A stretch of DNA of 13,496 nt, taken from NCBI GenBank assembly GCA_945882005.1, contig CAMCWG010000045.1, forward strand, positions 1-13,496. The letters are read 5' to 3'. A program made the position numbers and the translations under genes. A model generated the notes under the pieces. That model was not told the DNA's origin and searched no databases. It saw only the letters and a list, made by a program, of their open reading frames with translations. Positions 6,559 through 13,495 of the stretch are shown here, in pieces. The stretch comes from Bordetella parapertussis (lineage in GTDB: Bacteria > Pseudomonadota > Gammaproteobacteria > Burkholderiales > Burkholderiaceae_B). Numbering within the stretch: the stretch's first letter is position 1; the number at the start of each line of letters is the position of its first letter.

Positions 6559-7055
6559 CACTGCTCTGGCTATGCTCGCTCTTGTTAGGAGTGCAGGCAC
6601 ACGCGTTTGATCCGCCCGAAGGCATTCCTCAGGTCGGGGAGGTTGGCCGTGGGCAATTTTCTCGGTTTGGGTTCCGGATCTATGACGCCCGTCTTTGGGC
6701 GCCGGACGGTCGTTACATTGCGAACCAGCCTTTCGCTCTTTCTTTGACTTATCACAGGACCATAGAAGGATCGCGCATTGTTCAAGCTTCATTAGATGAA
6801 ATGGCGAAGCTTGGGGTTGTGGTCAACGCACACCCGCAATGGCGAGATCAGCTAGCGCGTGTATTACCCGACGTGGTTTCCGGAGACACCTTGATGGGGG
6901 TGTATCAACCAGGCGAGGGCGCACGTTTTTATCATCAAGGCAAGGCCACAGGTCAGATTGACGACAACCTTGCTCGCGCATTCTTTGCAATATGGTTGGA
7001 TCCGCGCACCAGTGAACCAGTGCTCAGACAGTCTTTACTGGGTGGCAAGCCATGA
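6537..7055 (+). CDS. Chalcone-isomerase-like protein 2, secreted
   Basis: This 172-residue protein starts at ATG 6537, inside the end of the methyltransferase gene (22-bp overlap). This start gives a classic signal peptide: positive N-terminus, hydrophobic core LTLLWLCSLLLGV, and probable cleavage after AHA at residue 23. The product should be periplasmic. The mature part carries the same C-terminal block as the first gene of the operon: DVVSGDTLMGVY, GARFY, TGQIDD, AFFAIWLDPRTSEPVLRQSLLG. The two are clearly paralogous but well diverged. Bacterial members of this fold are probably lipid or small-molecule binders rather than flavonoid enzymes. An upstream in-frame start at 6495 would spoil the signal peptide and is rejected. 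The MFS gene begins at the ATGA overlap. Confidence 0.85.
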   Translation: MGPIARLTLLWLCSLLLGVQAHAFDPPEGIPQVGEVGRGQFSRFGFRIYDARLWAPDGRYIANQPFALSLTYHRTIEGSRIVQASLDEMAKLGVVVNAHPQWRDQLARVLPDVVSGDTLMGVYQPGEGARFYHQGKATGQIDDNLARAFFAIWLDPRTSEPVLRQSLLGGKP

Positions 7056-8302
7056 GTCCTTACCGTCTCGCAGCCTACGGTGCGCTTGGGTTGCCCCTAG
7101 CGATGGCAATGATGCCGATCTACATGATTTCACCAAAGTACTACGGTGAAAATCTTGGTTTGAATCTTGTATCTTTGGGTGCCATCCTGTTCTTGACTCG
7201 TTTATTAGACACCGCACAAGATCCATTCTTAGGGCGTATCGTCGATGTGTTCCAAACGAAGCGTTTCGGGTGGCCTATCATCACTGGAATTGCTTCCGCC
7301 TTGCTCGCCTTGAGCTTTGTGCTGTTGTTTTCGCCGCCTGATTGGTCTGAGCTTGGCTTAATGGCATGGCTCGCTGTCTGCTTGATTGCGCTCTATGCAG
7401 CGCACAGCCTGCTCAGCATCTGTTATGTGACCTGGGGGACGAGACTAAGTGATGAGCCGCTTGTGCGCTCTCGTGTGGTGGCGTGGCGTGAAGGGCTTGG
7501 TTTGCTTGGAGTCGTTTGCGCTTCGGTCTTGCCGGTTGCCCTAGTCGAGCATTACGGAGCGGCCGCTGGTTACAGAATTTTCGCCTATGGTTTTTCGGCG
7601 ACATTATTTATCGCGCTTGCCATCACCCTGGTCTGGACACCGTGTCCCCTAGATAGGGTGATTGTTGCTAGCGCGGGATGGCACGCGGCGCTTGCGGATC
7701 GTCCTGTCCGAAAAGTGTTCCAATTTTTTCTATTGAACGCTGTTGCAGTGGCTGTTCCTGCAACGCTTGTTTTATTTTTTATCGGCGACATCGTCCAACG
7801 GCCTCAAGAAGCCGGCCTTTTTCTGGGACTTTATTTTCTCGCAGGGCTGTTTGCGCTGCCTCTTTGGGTGGCCTTGGCTGATCGTATAGGCAAGCGTTGG
7901 GCATGGCTTGCTGGGAGCGCGCTGGCCGCAATTGCACTACTCGGTGCCAGCGCGGTCGGTGAGGGTGATGTGTTGTTGTATGGCGTAGTGTGTTTGGCCG
8001 CTGGAGCTGCTCTTGGTGCGGATCTTGCGCTACCTACCGCGATGTTGGCTGACGTGATTCCCGTAGAGCAACGCCACAACACTGGCCTTTATGTCGGCAT
8101 TTGGGTGTTGATTGGTAAGTTAGCCCTAGCGCTCGCAGCCGGCGTGACGCTTCCCCTTCTAGGGTGGTTCGACTATCAACCCGGTGTTCCGGCCACCGCC
8201 GCACCGTTGTTGTATTTGTATGTTGGCTTTCCTATCGTCCTAAAGGCGGTAGCTGCTGTTGTGTTGTTTCGTTCCAGCGTGTCGTCAAGTGACGGTCGCT
8301 AA
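7052..8302 (+). CDS. MFS transporter (MFS_2 / GPH-like)
   Basis: This 416-residue inner-membrane transporter has about twelve hydrophobic segments. The N-terminal motif RLLDTAQDPFLGRIVD (50-65) is the D-x3-DPxxG-x3-D signature of the MFS_2 or glycoside-pentoside-hexuronide branch. That branch also contains lysophospholipid and other lipid-related carriers. LADRIGKR near residue 275 is the second-half counterpart of the A-like motif. The gene overlaps the preceding one by ATGA and is followed after 23 bp by the lipoprotein gene. MFS genes of this kind recur beside the DUF1365/CFA-like module, so a lipid or lipid-derived substrate is a reasonable guess, but the sequence does not show substrate or direction. 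Confidence 0.88.
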   Translation: MSPYRLAAYGALGLPLAMAMMPIYMISPKYYGENLGLNLVSLGAILFLTRLLDTAQDPFLGRIVDVFQTKRFGWPIITGIASALLALSFVLLFSPPDWSELGLMAWLAVCLIALYAAHSLLSICYVTWGTRLSDEPLVRSRVVAWREGLGLLGVVCASVLPVALVEHYGAAAGYRIFAYGFSATLFIALAITLVWTPCPLDRVIVASAGWHAALADRPVRKVFQFFLLNAVAVAVPATLVLFFIGDIVQRPQEAGLFLGLYFLAGLFALPLWVALADRIGKRWAWLAGSALAAIALLGASAVGEGDVLLYGVVCLAAGAALGADLALPTAMLADVIPVEQRHNTGLYVGIWVLIGKLALALAAGVTLPLLGWFDYQPGVPATAAPLLYLYVGFPIVLKAVAAVVLFRSSVSSSDGR

Positions 8303-8325
8303 TCTTTGATCAAGGATCCACTGCC

Positions 8326-8871
8326 ATGAAACTCAAAGCATTCATTGCCTCTATCAGTGCGGCCGTATTGACTGCCTGCGGCAGTGTTGAGGTCGATCAC
8401 TATGCCCGCGAAAAACCGGAGTTGGAATTATCTAGCTTCTTTAATGGCACGATTGACGCCTGGGGAATCTTCCAGAAGCGCGATGGTGCCGTTGCGCGGC
8501 GTTTCCATGTCGTGATTGAGGCAAGCTGGAAAAGTCCGCAGGAGGGAGTCCTGGACGAGCGGTTTACCTACTCGGACGGCGAGACTCAGCGTAGAGTCTG
8601 GACATTGAAGCGACAGTCTGACGGTACTTGGCAAGGTACAGCTGATGATGTCGTTGGTGTTGCGACGGGTAAGGTCGCTGGCAACGCGTTGCGCTGGACC
8701 TACGTCATGCGCCTACCCGTGGATGGCAAGGAGTACTTGGTCGATTTTGATGATTGGATGTGGCAACTCGACGACAGCTCAATGATGAATCGCTCGGTCA
8801 TGTCGAAGTTCGGGATTGATCTCGGTGAAGTGACCTTGTTCTTTAAGAAACGCACCGAGGGTGCCAAGTGA
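8326..8871 (+). CDS. DUF3833 family lipoprotein
   Basis: This 181-residue protein has a lipoprotein signal peptide with lipobox LTAC at residues 15-18; C18 would be lipidated. Position +2 is Gly, not Asp, so outer-membrane sorting is expected. The mature part is beta-rich and matches DUF3833: FFNGTIDAWGIFQ (38-50), RRFHVVIEA, FTYSDGETQRRVW and YVMRLPVDGKEYLVDFDDWMW. The function of the family is unknown; it commonly sits in operons with CFA-like methyltransferases, DUF1365 proteins and SDRs. The fold may resemble a lipocalin-like barrel, which is inference. The gene has an AAGGATCC ribosome-binding region before ATG 8326 and overlaps the SDR gene at its stop codon. It is the only gene of the operon separated from its predecessor by a gap (23 bp). 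Confidence 0.87.
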   Translation: MKLKAFIASISAAVLTACGSVEVDHYAREKPELELSSFFNGTIDAWGIFQKRDGAVARRFHVVIEASWKSPQEGVLDERFTYSDGETQRRVWTLKRQSDGTWQGTADDVVGVATGKVAGNALRWTYVMRLPVDGKEYLVDFDDWMWQLDDSSMMNRSVMSKFGIDLGEVTLFFKKRTEGAK

Positions 8872-9659
8872 TGCCTGCGTTGTTCAAGCCGTTGAATCAG
8901 CCGATTCATGATTGGCTGGACAAACGAGTGTGGATTGTTGGTGCCTCGAGTGGCATTGGCGCTGCGCTCGCTCAGTCTTTGCTTGAGGCTGGAGCACATG
9001 TGACGATTTCAGCAAGACGAGAGACCGAGCTTAAGTCTGTTGCAGCAAATTTTCCCAAAGCGCATGTGGTGGCGTTTGATTCGGCTGAACCACAGGCGTG
9101 GCCAGGGGCGATGCAGGCTACGCTCTTGGCAATGGGACATATTGACCTTGTGGTGTTAGGGGCAGCCCGATACGATCCTACCCATAGCTGGAGCTTGAAT
9201 CTGTCTGACGTCCAAAAGAGTTTTGACCTTAATGTGGTCAGTGTGTATCGGGCGCTCGCATCGTTGGTGCCTTATTTTTTAAGCCGACAGTCGGGTGGAA
9301 TCGCACTGATCGCAAGTATTTCGGCATACACCGGACTGCCTCGGGCGCTTATCTATGGCTCAACAAAAGCGGCTTTAAACAACTTGGCAGAAACCTTGTA
9401 TTTTGAGCTCGCTCCGAAAGGTCTAGACGTCTACCTGATCAATCCAGGTTTTGTCGAGACGCCGATGACCTCGGGTAATGACTTTAAGATGCCAGGTCTT
9501 ATGACCCCAAAGGACGCTGCGGGCTGCATCAAGAGCGGCTTGCAGAAGGGACGGTTTGAAATCCGTTTTCCGCGCGGCTTTGCCGGAACGTTGCGCCTGA
9601 TTAGTCGCCTACCTTATCGCTTGCGATTTTGGTTAGTGCATAAAACTACGGGGATGTGA
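8871..9659 (+). CDS. Short-chain dehydrogenase/reductase (SDR)
   Basis: This 262-residue classical SDR has the cofactor loop GASSGIG (24-30). The catalytic tetrad is N121 (DLNVVS), S149, Y162 and K166 (YGSTK), followed by NPGFVETPM (191-199). R49/R50 after the second strand (SARRET) suggests NADP(H) preference. The substrate is unknown; in this context a lipid-derived ketone or alcohol is plausible. The start is either GTG 8868 or ATG 8871; I chose ATG, which overlaps the lipoprotein stop as TGATG, with GAGGG about 9 nt upstream. The C-terminal tail (residues 235-262) is hydrophobic and basic (LRLISRLPYRLRFWLVHK), which could attach it to the membrane face. It overlaps the NTF2-like gene in the same TGATG manner. 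Confidence 0.9.
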   Translation: MPALFKPLNQPIHDWLDKRVWIVGASSGIGAALAQSLLEAGAHVTISARRETELKSVAANFPKAHVVAFDSAEPQAWPGAMQATLLAMGHIDLVVLGAARYDPTHSWSLNLSDVQKSFDLNVVSVYRALASLVPYFLSRQSGGIALIASISAYTGLPRALIYGSTKAALNNLAETLYFELAPKGLDVYLINPGFVETPMTSGNDFKMPGLMTPKDAAGCIKSGLQKGRFEIRFPRGFAGTLRLISRLPYRLRFWLVHKTTGM

Positions 9660-10108
9660 TGAATACTGTACAACCGTTGGATCGTTCGCAACGTTTTCGT
9701 GAGATCGCAGATTGGTTCGAGCAACTGAGTCCCCAGACGTTAAATAACATCGAGGAGATCTACTCTCCCTCGGCGCGCTTCATAGATCCATTTAATGATC
9801 TGCATGGCTGTCACGATACGCGTAAAGTATTCCAGCATATGTTTGACACGTTGGATGGACCTCGGTTTGTCGTCACGCGCATCGCATCCAATGGACTTTC
9901 AGGGTTCATGACATGGGATTTTTATTTTTCCTGCAGGGGAAAAGCCCAGAGTATTTCGGGCTGTACAGAATTTGAGCTCAACACTGAGGGTTTGATTGTG
10001 TTGCATCGAGATTATTGGGATGCGGCCGCACAGGTGTACGAGCAGATTCCTGTGCTGGGCACGATCCTTCGCTTCCTGCGCCGTAAGTTGGCACTCCCAG
10101 CCGGTTAG
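9659..10108 (+). CDS. NTF2/SnoaL-like protein
   Basis: This 149-residue protein is the last gene of the operon. It shows the NTF2-like cone fold pattern: N-terminal helices (WFEQLSPQTLNNIEEIYSP), then ARFIDPFNDLHG, HMFDTLDGPRFVVTRI, and the C-terminal sheet with GCTEFELNTEGLIVLHRDYWDAAAQVY. It lacks a signal peptide. SnoaL-like proteins may be enzymes or binding proteins; none is defined for this subgroup. An NTF2-like gene next to an SDR is a recurrent pair in CFA-like/DUF1365 clusters. The start ATG overlaps the SDR stop as TGATG; GTG at 9656 is an alternative one codon upstream. The conserved D (about 40) and H/R/D (about 117-119) line up with where ligands bind in this fold, but catalysis is not shown. 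Confidence 0.82.
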   Translation: MNTVQPLDRSQRFREIADWFEQLSPQTLNNIEEIYSPSARFIDPFNDLHGCHDTRKVFQHMFDTLDGPRFVVTRIASNGLSGFMTWDFYFSCRGKAQSISGCTEFELNTEGLIVLHRDYWDAAAQVYEQIPVLGTILRFLRRKLALPAG

Positions 10109-10227
10109 CTCACTAGATTTTTTTCAAAGCTGCGTCAAGCTTTCGCTCTCCAAAAAAAATGCCCCCGAAGGGGCAAAAAAGCCGATTGAGCGCAGCAGTC
10201 TCGCACGGCGGGGGAAATTACTTTCGT
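10109..10227. other. Convergent intergenic region
   Basis: This 119-bp gap lies between the end of the plus-strand operon and the end of the symporter gene. Besides the minus-strand terminator it holds a run of seven T (10118-10124) just after the operon stop and an AT-rich 6-bp stem (AAAGCT 10126-10131 with AGCTTT 10138-10143). No convincing plus-strand intrinsic terminator is seen. Confidence 0.6.
10152..10175 (-). terminator. Intrinsic terminator of the symporter operon
   Basis: On the minus strand the stem TGCCCC-TTCG-GGGGCA (plus 10160-10175), with a stable UUCG tetraloop, is followed by eight T residues (plus-strand A run, 10152-10159). It lies about 53 bp past the stop of the large symporter subunit. 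On the plus strand the hairpin is followed by A, not T, so it should not terminate the nine-gene operon efficiently. Confidence 0.88.
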
Positions 10228-12345
10228 TTAGGCACGCAACGTTGGGTAACGCACGTGGTCAACCAGATCTTGAATGTCTTTGCGCGGAGCTGGTGTGAGC
10301 AAGCTCACACCAATGATCAGGGCAAAGCCAAGTGGTACACCAAAGACACCTGCAGAGATTGGCAGGATACCGTACCAGAGCTCAATTGGTGAGGTCACAC
10401 CAAACACGCTACGCAGCCAAGGCTGAGTCGTTGCCATGTAGTAGAACGTGATGCCGAGTCCGCCAATCATGCCGGCGACTGCACCATACTTGTTTGCACG
10501 CTTCCAGAAGATCCCCAGGGTCAGGGCAGGGAAGAATGCCGCTGCGGCAAAGGAGAACGCGGCTGACACAAGGAACAGAATGTCGGCAGGCTTCTTAGAC
10601 GCAACATACGCCGCAGCAAGTGCGACCACGAGCAGTAGGATCTTCGAGATCAACACACGACGTGCGGTGGGCGCGTTTGGATTGATCATCTTGAAGTACA
10701 GGTCGTGCGACAGTGCGTTAGCGATGGTGAGCAACAAGCCGTCTGCGGTAGAGAGCGCCGCAGCCAAACCACCCGCTGCAACCATGCCCGAGATCACATA
10801 GGGCAGACCACCGATTTCAGGTGTGGCCAACACGATGATGTCACCGCCAATCCGCATCTCGGCAAGCTGCAAGATACCGTCTTTGTTGACGTCAGCGACA
10901 GACAACAAACCAGGATCTACAGTGCTCCACTGGGCAATCCAGGCCGGTAGTTTGTCAAACGGTGTCCCGACCAACACGTGGAACACTTCGTATTTGACTA
11001 GAACTGCCAACGCAGGTGCCGTGAAGTACAGCAAGAAGATAAAGAACAGCGACCATGTAACCGATTCACGCGCTTGTTTAACCGATGGTGTCGTGTAATA
11101 ACGCATCAGAATATGCGGTAATGCAGCGGTACCGATCATCAAACAAAATATCAGCGCTAAGAAGTTACGACGCGAGGTGTCATAGGCCACTTGTGCTTTG
11201 GCATCACCATTCGGATCGCCAGCGAACTGTGCTGCATGACGTGGCATGCCGGCCAAGGGAGCAGTGCGGGCGTTGTTGGCATTGCGATCAGCAGTGTACT
11301 TCGCACGCGCGGCAGCTTCCGTGGCTGGGAGGGCAGCTAATGCACTCGCAGCCGCATCAATCGCAGGCTTGGCAGCATTGGCAGCTTTCAAGTCAGCCAA
11401 GGTCTTCTCTGCAGCAGCTTTGTCGGCAGCCATTGCTGCTGGGACATTCTTGAGCTTAGCTTCGGCTTCGTCAGCACGCTTCTTAAAGATCGCTCTAACT
11501 TCAAGCTCTTTTGGATCTTTAATGAGTTCTGCTTCTTTAGCGGTTACTTTTTCAAGCTGATAGCCATAGATTGCCTGTGGAACGGGGACGCCTGTTTGTT
11601 TAACAGACAACCACACCACGGGAATCATGTAGGCGATGATCAGAATGATGTATTGCGCAACTTGAGTCCAAGTCACCGCACGCATGCCGCCCAAGAATGA
11701 GCAAACCAAGATGCCACCCAGACCGAGGAAGATACCGATTTCAAACGGTACGCCTGAAAGACGCGTCGTGATCAGACCGACACCGTAAATTTGCGCAACC
11801 ACATACGTGAAGGAGCAAAGAATTGCGGCGATGATACCCAACAGACGTGGCAGGTTGCCGTCATAACGTGCGCCAAGAAAGTCAGGGATTGTGAACTGAC
11901 CGAACTTGCGAAGGTAAGGAGCCAGGAACAGAGCGACCAAACAGTAGCCGCCGGTCCAACCCATAATAAACGCAAGACCTGAGTAACCCGTCAGATACAA
12001 CGTACCGGCCATGCCGATAAACGAAGCAGCCGACATCCAGTCTGCACCCGTCGCCATCCCGTTATAGATTGCCGGTACACGCCGACCTGCAACGTAATAC
12101 TCGGCAGCATCATTGGTGCGGCTCATGATACCAATGCCGGCATAAAGTAGAACGGTGGCGGCTAAAAAGATGTAGCCAATCATCGCCCGCGAGAGACCCA
12201 TTTGCTCTGCAATCGCAAGTGCGATCACAAAGATAGCAAATCCGCCGGTGTACCAGGTGTAGACTTTATTTAAGGATTTTTTGAAGGCTGCATTCGTCGT
12301 GTTTGACGAAAACATGCCGCCTTCATCAGGTGTCATTCCGGCCAT
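10228..12345 (-). CDS. Sodium:solute symporter large subunit (VC_2705 / acetate-permease-like)
   Basis: This 705-residue member of the sodium:solute symporter family is of the type paired with a DUF4212 small subunit. Typical SSS segments are seen: ATGADWMSAASFIGMAGTLY (about 98-117), FGQFTIPDFLGARY (148-161), GGMRAVTWTQVAQYIIL (219-235) and GLAAALSTADGLLL (526-539). It should be an Na+-coupled importer, possibly for acetate or another short organic acid, in the inner membrane. It is longer than the usual family size of about 550 because of a charged Ala-rich insertion (about 263-392). It also holds an EF-hand-like loop, DVNKDGILQLAE (485-496). The start at 12345 is set by AGGAGG 6 nt upstream and lies one base past the small-subunit stop; a longer frame to 12369 overlaps that gene and is rejected. 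The terminator at 10152-10175 ends the transcript. Confidence 0.92.
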   Translation of the reverse strand: MAGMTPDEGGMFSSNTTNAAFKKSLNKVYTWYTGGFAIFVIALAIAEQMGLSRAMIGYIFLAATVLLYAGIGIMSRTNDAAEYYVAGRRVPAIYNGMATGADWMSAASFIGMAGTLYLTGYSGLAFIMGWTGGYCLVALFLAPYLRKFGQFTIPDFLGARYDGNLPRLLGIIAAILCSFTYVVAQIYGVGLITTRLSGVPFEIGIFLGLGGILVCSFLGGMRAVTWTQVAQYIILIIAYMIPVVWLSVKQTGVPVPQAIYGYQLEKVTAKEAELIKDPKELEVRAIFKKRADEAEAKLKNVPAAMAADKAAAEKTLADLKAANAAKPAIDAAASALAALPATEAAARAKYTADRNANNARTAPLAGMPRHAAQFAGDPNGDAKAQVAYDTSRRNFLALIFCLMIGTAALPHILMRYYTTPSVKQARESVTWSLFFIFLLYFTAPALAVLVKYEVFHVLVGTPFDKLPAWIAQWSTVDPGLLSVADVNKDGILQLAEMRIGGDIIVLATPEIGGLPYVISGMVAAGGLAAALSTADGLLLTIANALSHDLYFKMINPNAPTARRVLISKILLLVVALAAAYVASKKPADILFLVSAAFSFAAAAFFPALTLGIFWKRANKYGAVAGMIGGLGITFYYMATTQPWLRSVFGVTSPIELWYGILPISAGVFGVPLGFALIIGVSLLTPAPRKDIQDLVDHVRYPTLRA
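10858..10893 (-). other. EF-hand-like calcium loop in the symporter
   Basis: The encoded 12 residues DVNKDGILQLAE fit the canonical EF-hand loop: D at 1, N at 3, D at 5, G at 6, hydrophobic L at 8 and E at 12. The loop lies in an extramembrane segment just before GGDIIVLATPEIGGLP. Calcium binding is inferred from the pattern only. Confidence 0.6.
11170..11559 (-). other. Ala-rich, probably helical insertion in the symporter
   Basis: About 130 residues (about 263-392 of the protein) separate two membrane helices. They are rich in A, K, E and D, with heptad-like spacing (ADEAEAKLKN, AAAEKTLADLKAAN, EAAARAKYTADR). The stretch probably forms an extramembrane helical or coiled-coil hairpin. The reading frame is intact across it. 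Confidence 0.7.
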
Positions 12346-12346
12346 G

Positions 12347-12610
12347 TTATTCCTCCTCTTCTTCGTCAACGCCGTGTTCGACGTCGAGCTTATTCATGTA
12401 TCGAGCGTAATACCAAATGATCACGCAGTAGACTATCAGCGAACCTTGAGCGCCCATCCAGAAACTGAATGGCCAACCAAAGAAGTTGAAGCTAAGATCG
12501 CGAGCAAAATAGCTCACGACAAAAGTGACAACAAACCAAATCGCCAGCAAAATCGCTGTGACATTTAGGTTTTTTTGCCAGTACGTCCGATGTTTTTCGG
12601 TTAGTTGCAC
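12347..12610 (-). CDS. Symporter small subunit, DUF4212
   Basis: This 87-residue membrane protein matches the small subunit of VC_2705-type solute:sodium symporters. It has HRTYWQKNLNVTAILLAIWF at the start, two membrane helices (about 14-34 and 47-68), the intervening FNFFGWPFSFWMGAQGS, and a conserved IIWYYARYMNKLD. It ends with an acidic tail of five Glu. The start is GTG at 12608-12610, with AGGAGG 7 nt upstream. It overlaps nothing and is followed after one base by the large subunit; its Glu-tail codons double as the ribosome-binding site of that gene. It is thought to form a complex with the large subunit in the inner membrane. Confidence 0.92.
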   Translation of the reverse strand: MQLTEKHRTYWQKNLNVTAILLAIWFVVTFVVSYFARDLSFNFFGWPFSFWMGAQGSLIVYCVIIWYYARYMNKLDVEHGVDEEEEE

Positions 12611-12761
12611 AATAATGCCTCCTCATCGTTTCGGGCCAGGTGCGCCTGGGTCCATTGATAACACTGGGTGATACAAAACTTAACTACTATTTTTTAATAC
12701 AAGCACGACAGAACTTCGGAACTACAAATAAAACCTTTCAAATACGGTACGGATGACGGCG
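12611..12761. other. Leader region of the symporter operon
   Basis: This AT-rich gap between the TPR gene and the symporter operon should hold the symporter promoter and perhaps the TPR terminator. I see a 5-bp stem CCAGG/CCTGG with a 4-nt loop (12636-12649) in the leader just upstream of the AGGAGG. I found no convincing -35/-10 pair or T-tailed terminator by eye. Confidence 0.45.
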
Positions 12762-13334
12762 TTAGACCGGCACCGCTAAGCCTGTTTCACGCTCAAGTTG
12801 CGCAGCAAATTTCGGCTCAAAACCTTTTAAATGTTTAATGATCTTGGTTGTCTCATCGGGGGCTTGCCGATCCATATGCACACGACCGAGTTGGTACCAA
12901 GCATATGGGCTCATTGGCTGTAATTGCGTGTTCCGCTCCAGCGCTTGAACAGCCTCATCGAGTCTTCCTTGTTGGATCAGCGCCAAACCGAGGCCGTACC
13001 ACGCTTGATCGAGCTCTTCGTTGAGTGCCAAGGCGTTACGGAATGACGTCTCGGCATCGACGGGGTACTCAAGTTCCTGTTGTAAGAACCCCAAATTAAA
13101 CCAAGCGTAAGCCGGCGCGTTGTTTTGTTTGACCAGAGTCTCGTAGACGGCGATTGCGCCTTGTTTGTCACCAAGTTCAGCCTTGAGATGCGCTAGGCTA
13201 CCGAGCGCGTAGCTATCGTTAGGGTAGGCGCGCAACATGTCTTCAAACACTGCAATTGCACGCAGGCGCTGGCCTAGAACGATCCAGGTGATTGCGTGCC
13301 ATTTGTGCAACATCCAGTTGAAATCTAATTTCAT
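12762..13334 (-). CDS. Tetratricopeptide-repeat protein
   Basis: This 190-residue protein is built almost wholly of TPR units of 34 residues. The clearest begin near residues 41 (YALGSLAHLKAELGDKQGAIAVYE), 75 (AYAWFNLGFLQQELEYPVDAETSFRNAL) and 109 (DQAWYGLGLALIQQGRLDEAVQALE). A less regular unit lies before them (about 13-39) and another after (about 143-170). There is no signal peptide. TPR arrays mediate protein-protein contacts; the partner is unknown. I placed the start at ATG 13334 because it forms an ATGA overlap with the stop of the upstream membrane-protein frame; ATG at 13340 or 13364 are alternatives. It is upstream of, and on the same strand as, the symporter operon, with a 151-bp gap. 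Confidence 0.85.
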   Translation of the reverse strand: MKLDFNWMLHKWHAITWIVLGQRLRAIAVFEDMLRAYPNDSYALGSLAHLKAELGDKQGAIAVYETLVKQNNAPAYAWFNLGFLQQELEYPVDAETSFRNALALNEELDQAWYGLGLALIQQGRLDEAVQALERNTQLQPMSPYAWYQLGRVHMDRQAPDETTKIIKHLKGFEPKFAAQLERETGLAVPV

Positions 13335-13495
13335 TTGCATCCCAACATGCCGACGGATACGCAATGTTCAATTTTTGCGACTGTCACGGCCAGATAAAGT
13401 ATTGCAACAACGCAAAAGGCTACGAATGCATGGTGTCGTGTCGCGATTTGCTTTGGTGCGATGAGCGCTGCGATGTATGTCCAAGTTTTGTTGAC
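13331..13495 (-). CDS. Membrane-protein C-terminus, partial
   Basis: A minus-strand frame enters from the right edge and stays open for 54 codons before TGA at 13331-13333. The TGA overlaps the TPR start as ATGA. The translation contains a hydrophobic helix (HAFVAFCVVAILYLAVTVA) and ends with EHCVSVGMLGCK. The coupling and the membrane segment suggest a real gene co-transcribed with the TPR gene. It is too short to assign a family. Confidence 0.5.
   Translation of the reverse strand, partial: VNKTWTYIAALIAPKQIATRHHAFVAFCVVAILYLAVTVAKIEHCVSVGMLGCK

Noticed and set aside
2687..7055. Flavonoid chalcone isomerase activity for the two chalcone-isomerase-like proteins
   Set aside because: Only the bacterial Chalcone_3-type fold pattern is visible; no flavonoid pathway genes are nearby and the lipid context points elsewhere.
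10126..10143. AAAGCT/AGCTTT stem as terminator of the nine-gene operon
   Set aside because: It is AT-rich, short, and not followed by a T run on the plus strand.
9996..10392. Plus-strand open frames of 100 and 77 codons across the operon end
   Set aside because: They overlap the NTF2-like gene, the terminator and the symporter gene in other frames. Their translations look like composition shadows without domain features.
10448..11560. Several plus-strand open frames of 80-120 codons opposite the symporter
   Set aside because: They are antisense to a well-defined membrane protein; the Ala/Ser-rich content mirrors the Ala-rich insertion of the true gene.
12346..12369. Longer symporter start MTKKRRNN
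   Set aside because: It lies inside the small-subunit gene and has no ribosome site of its own; AGGAGG is correctly placed for ATG 12345.
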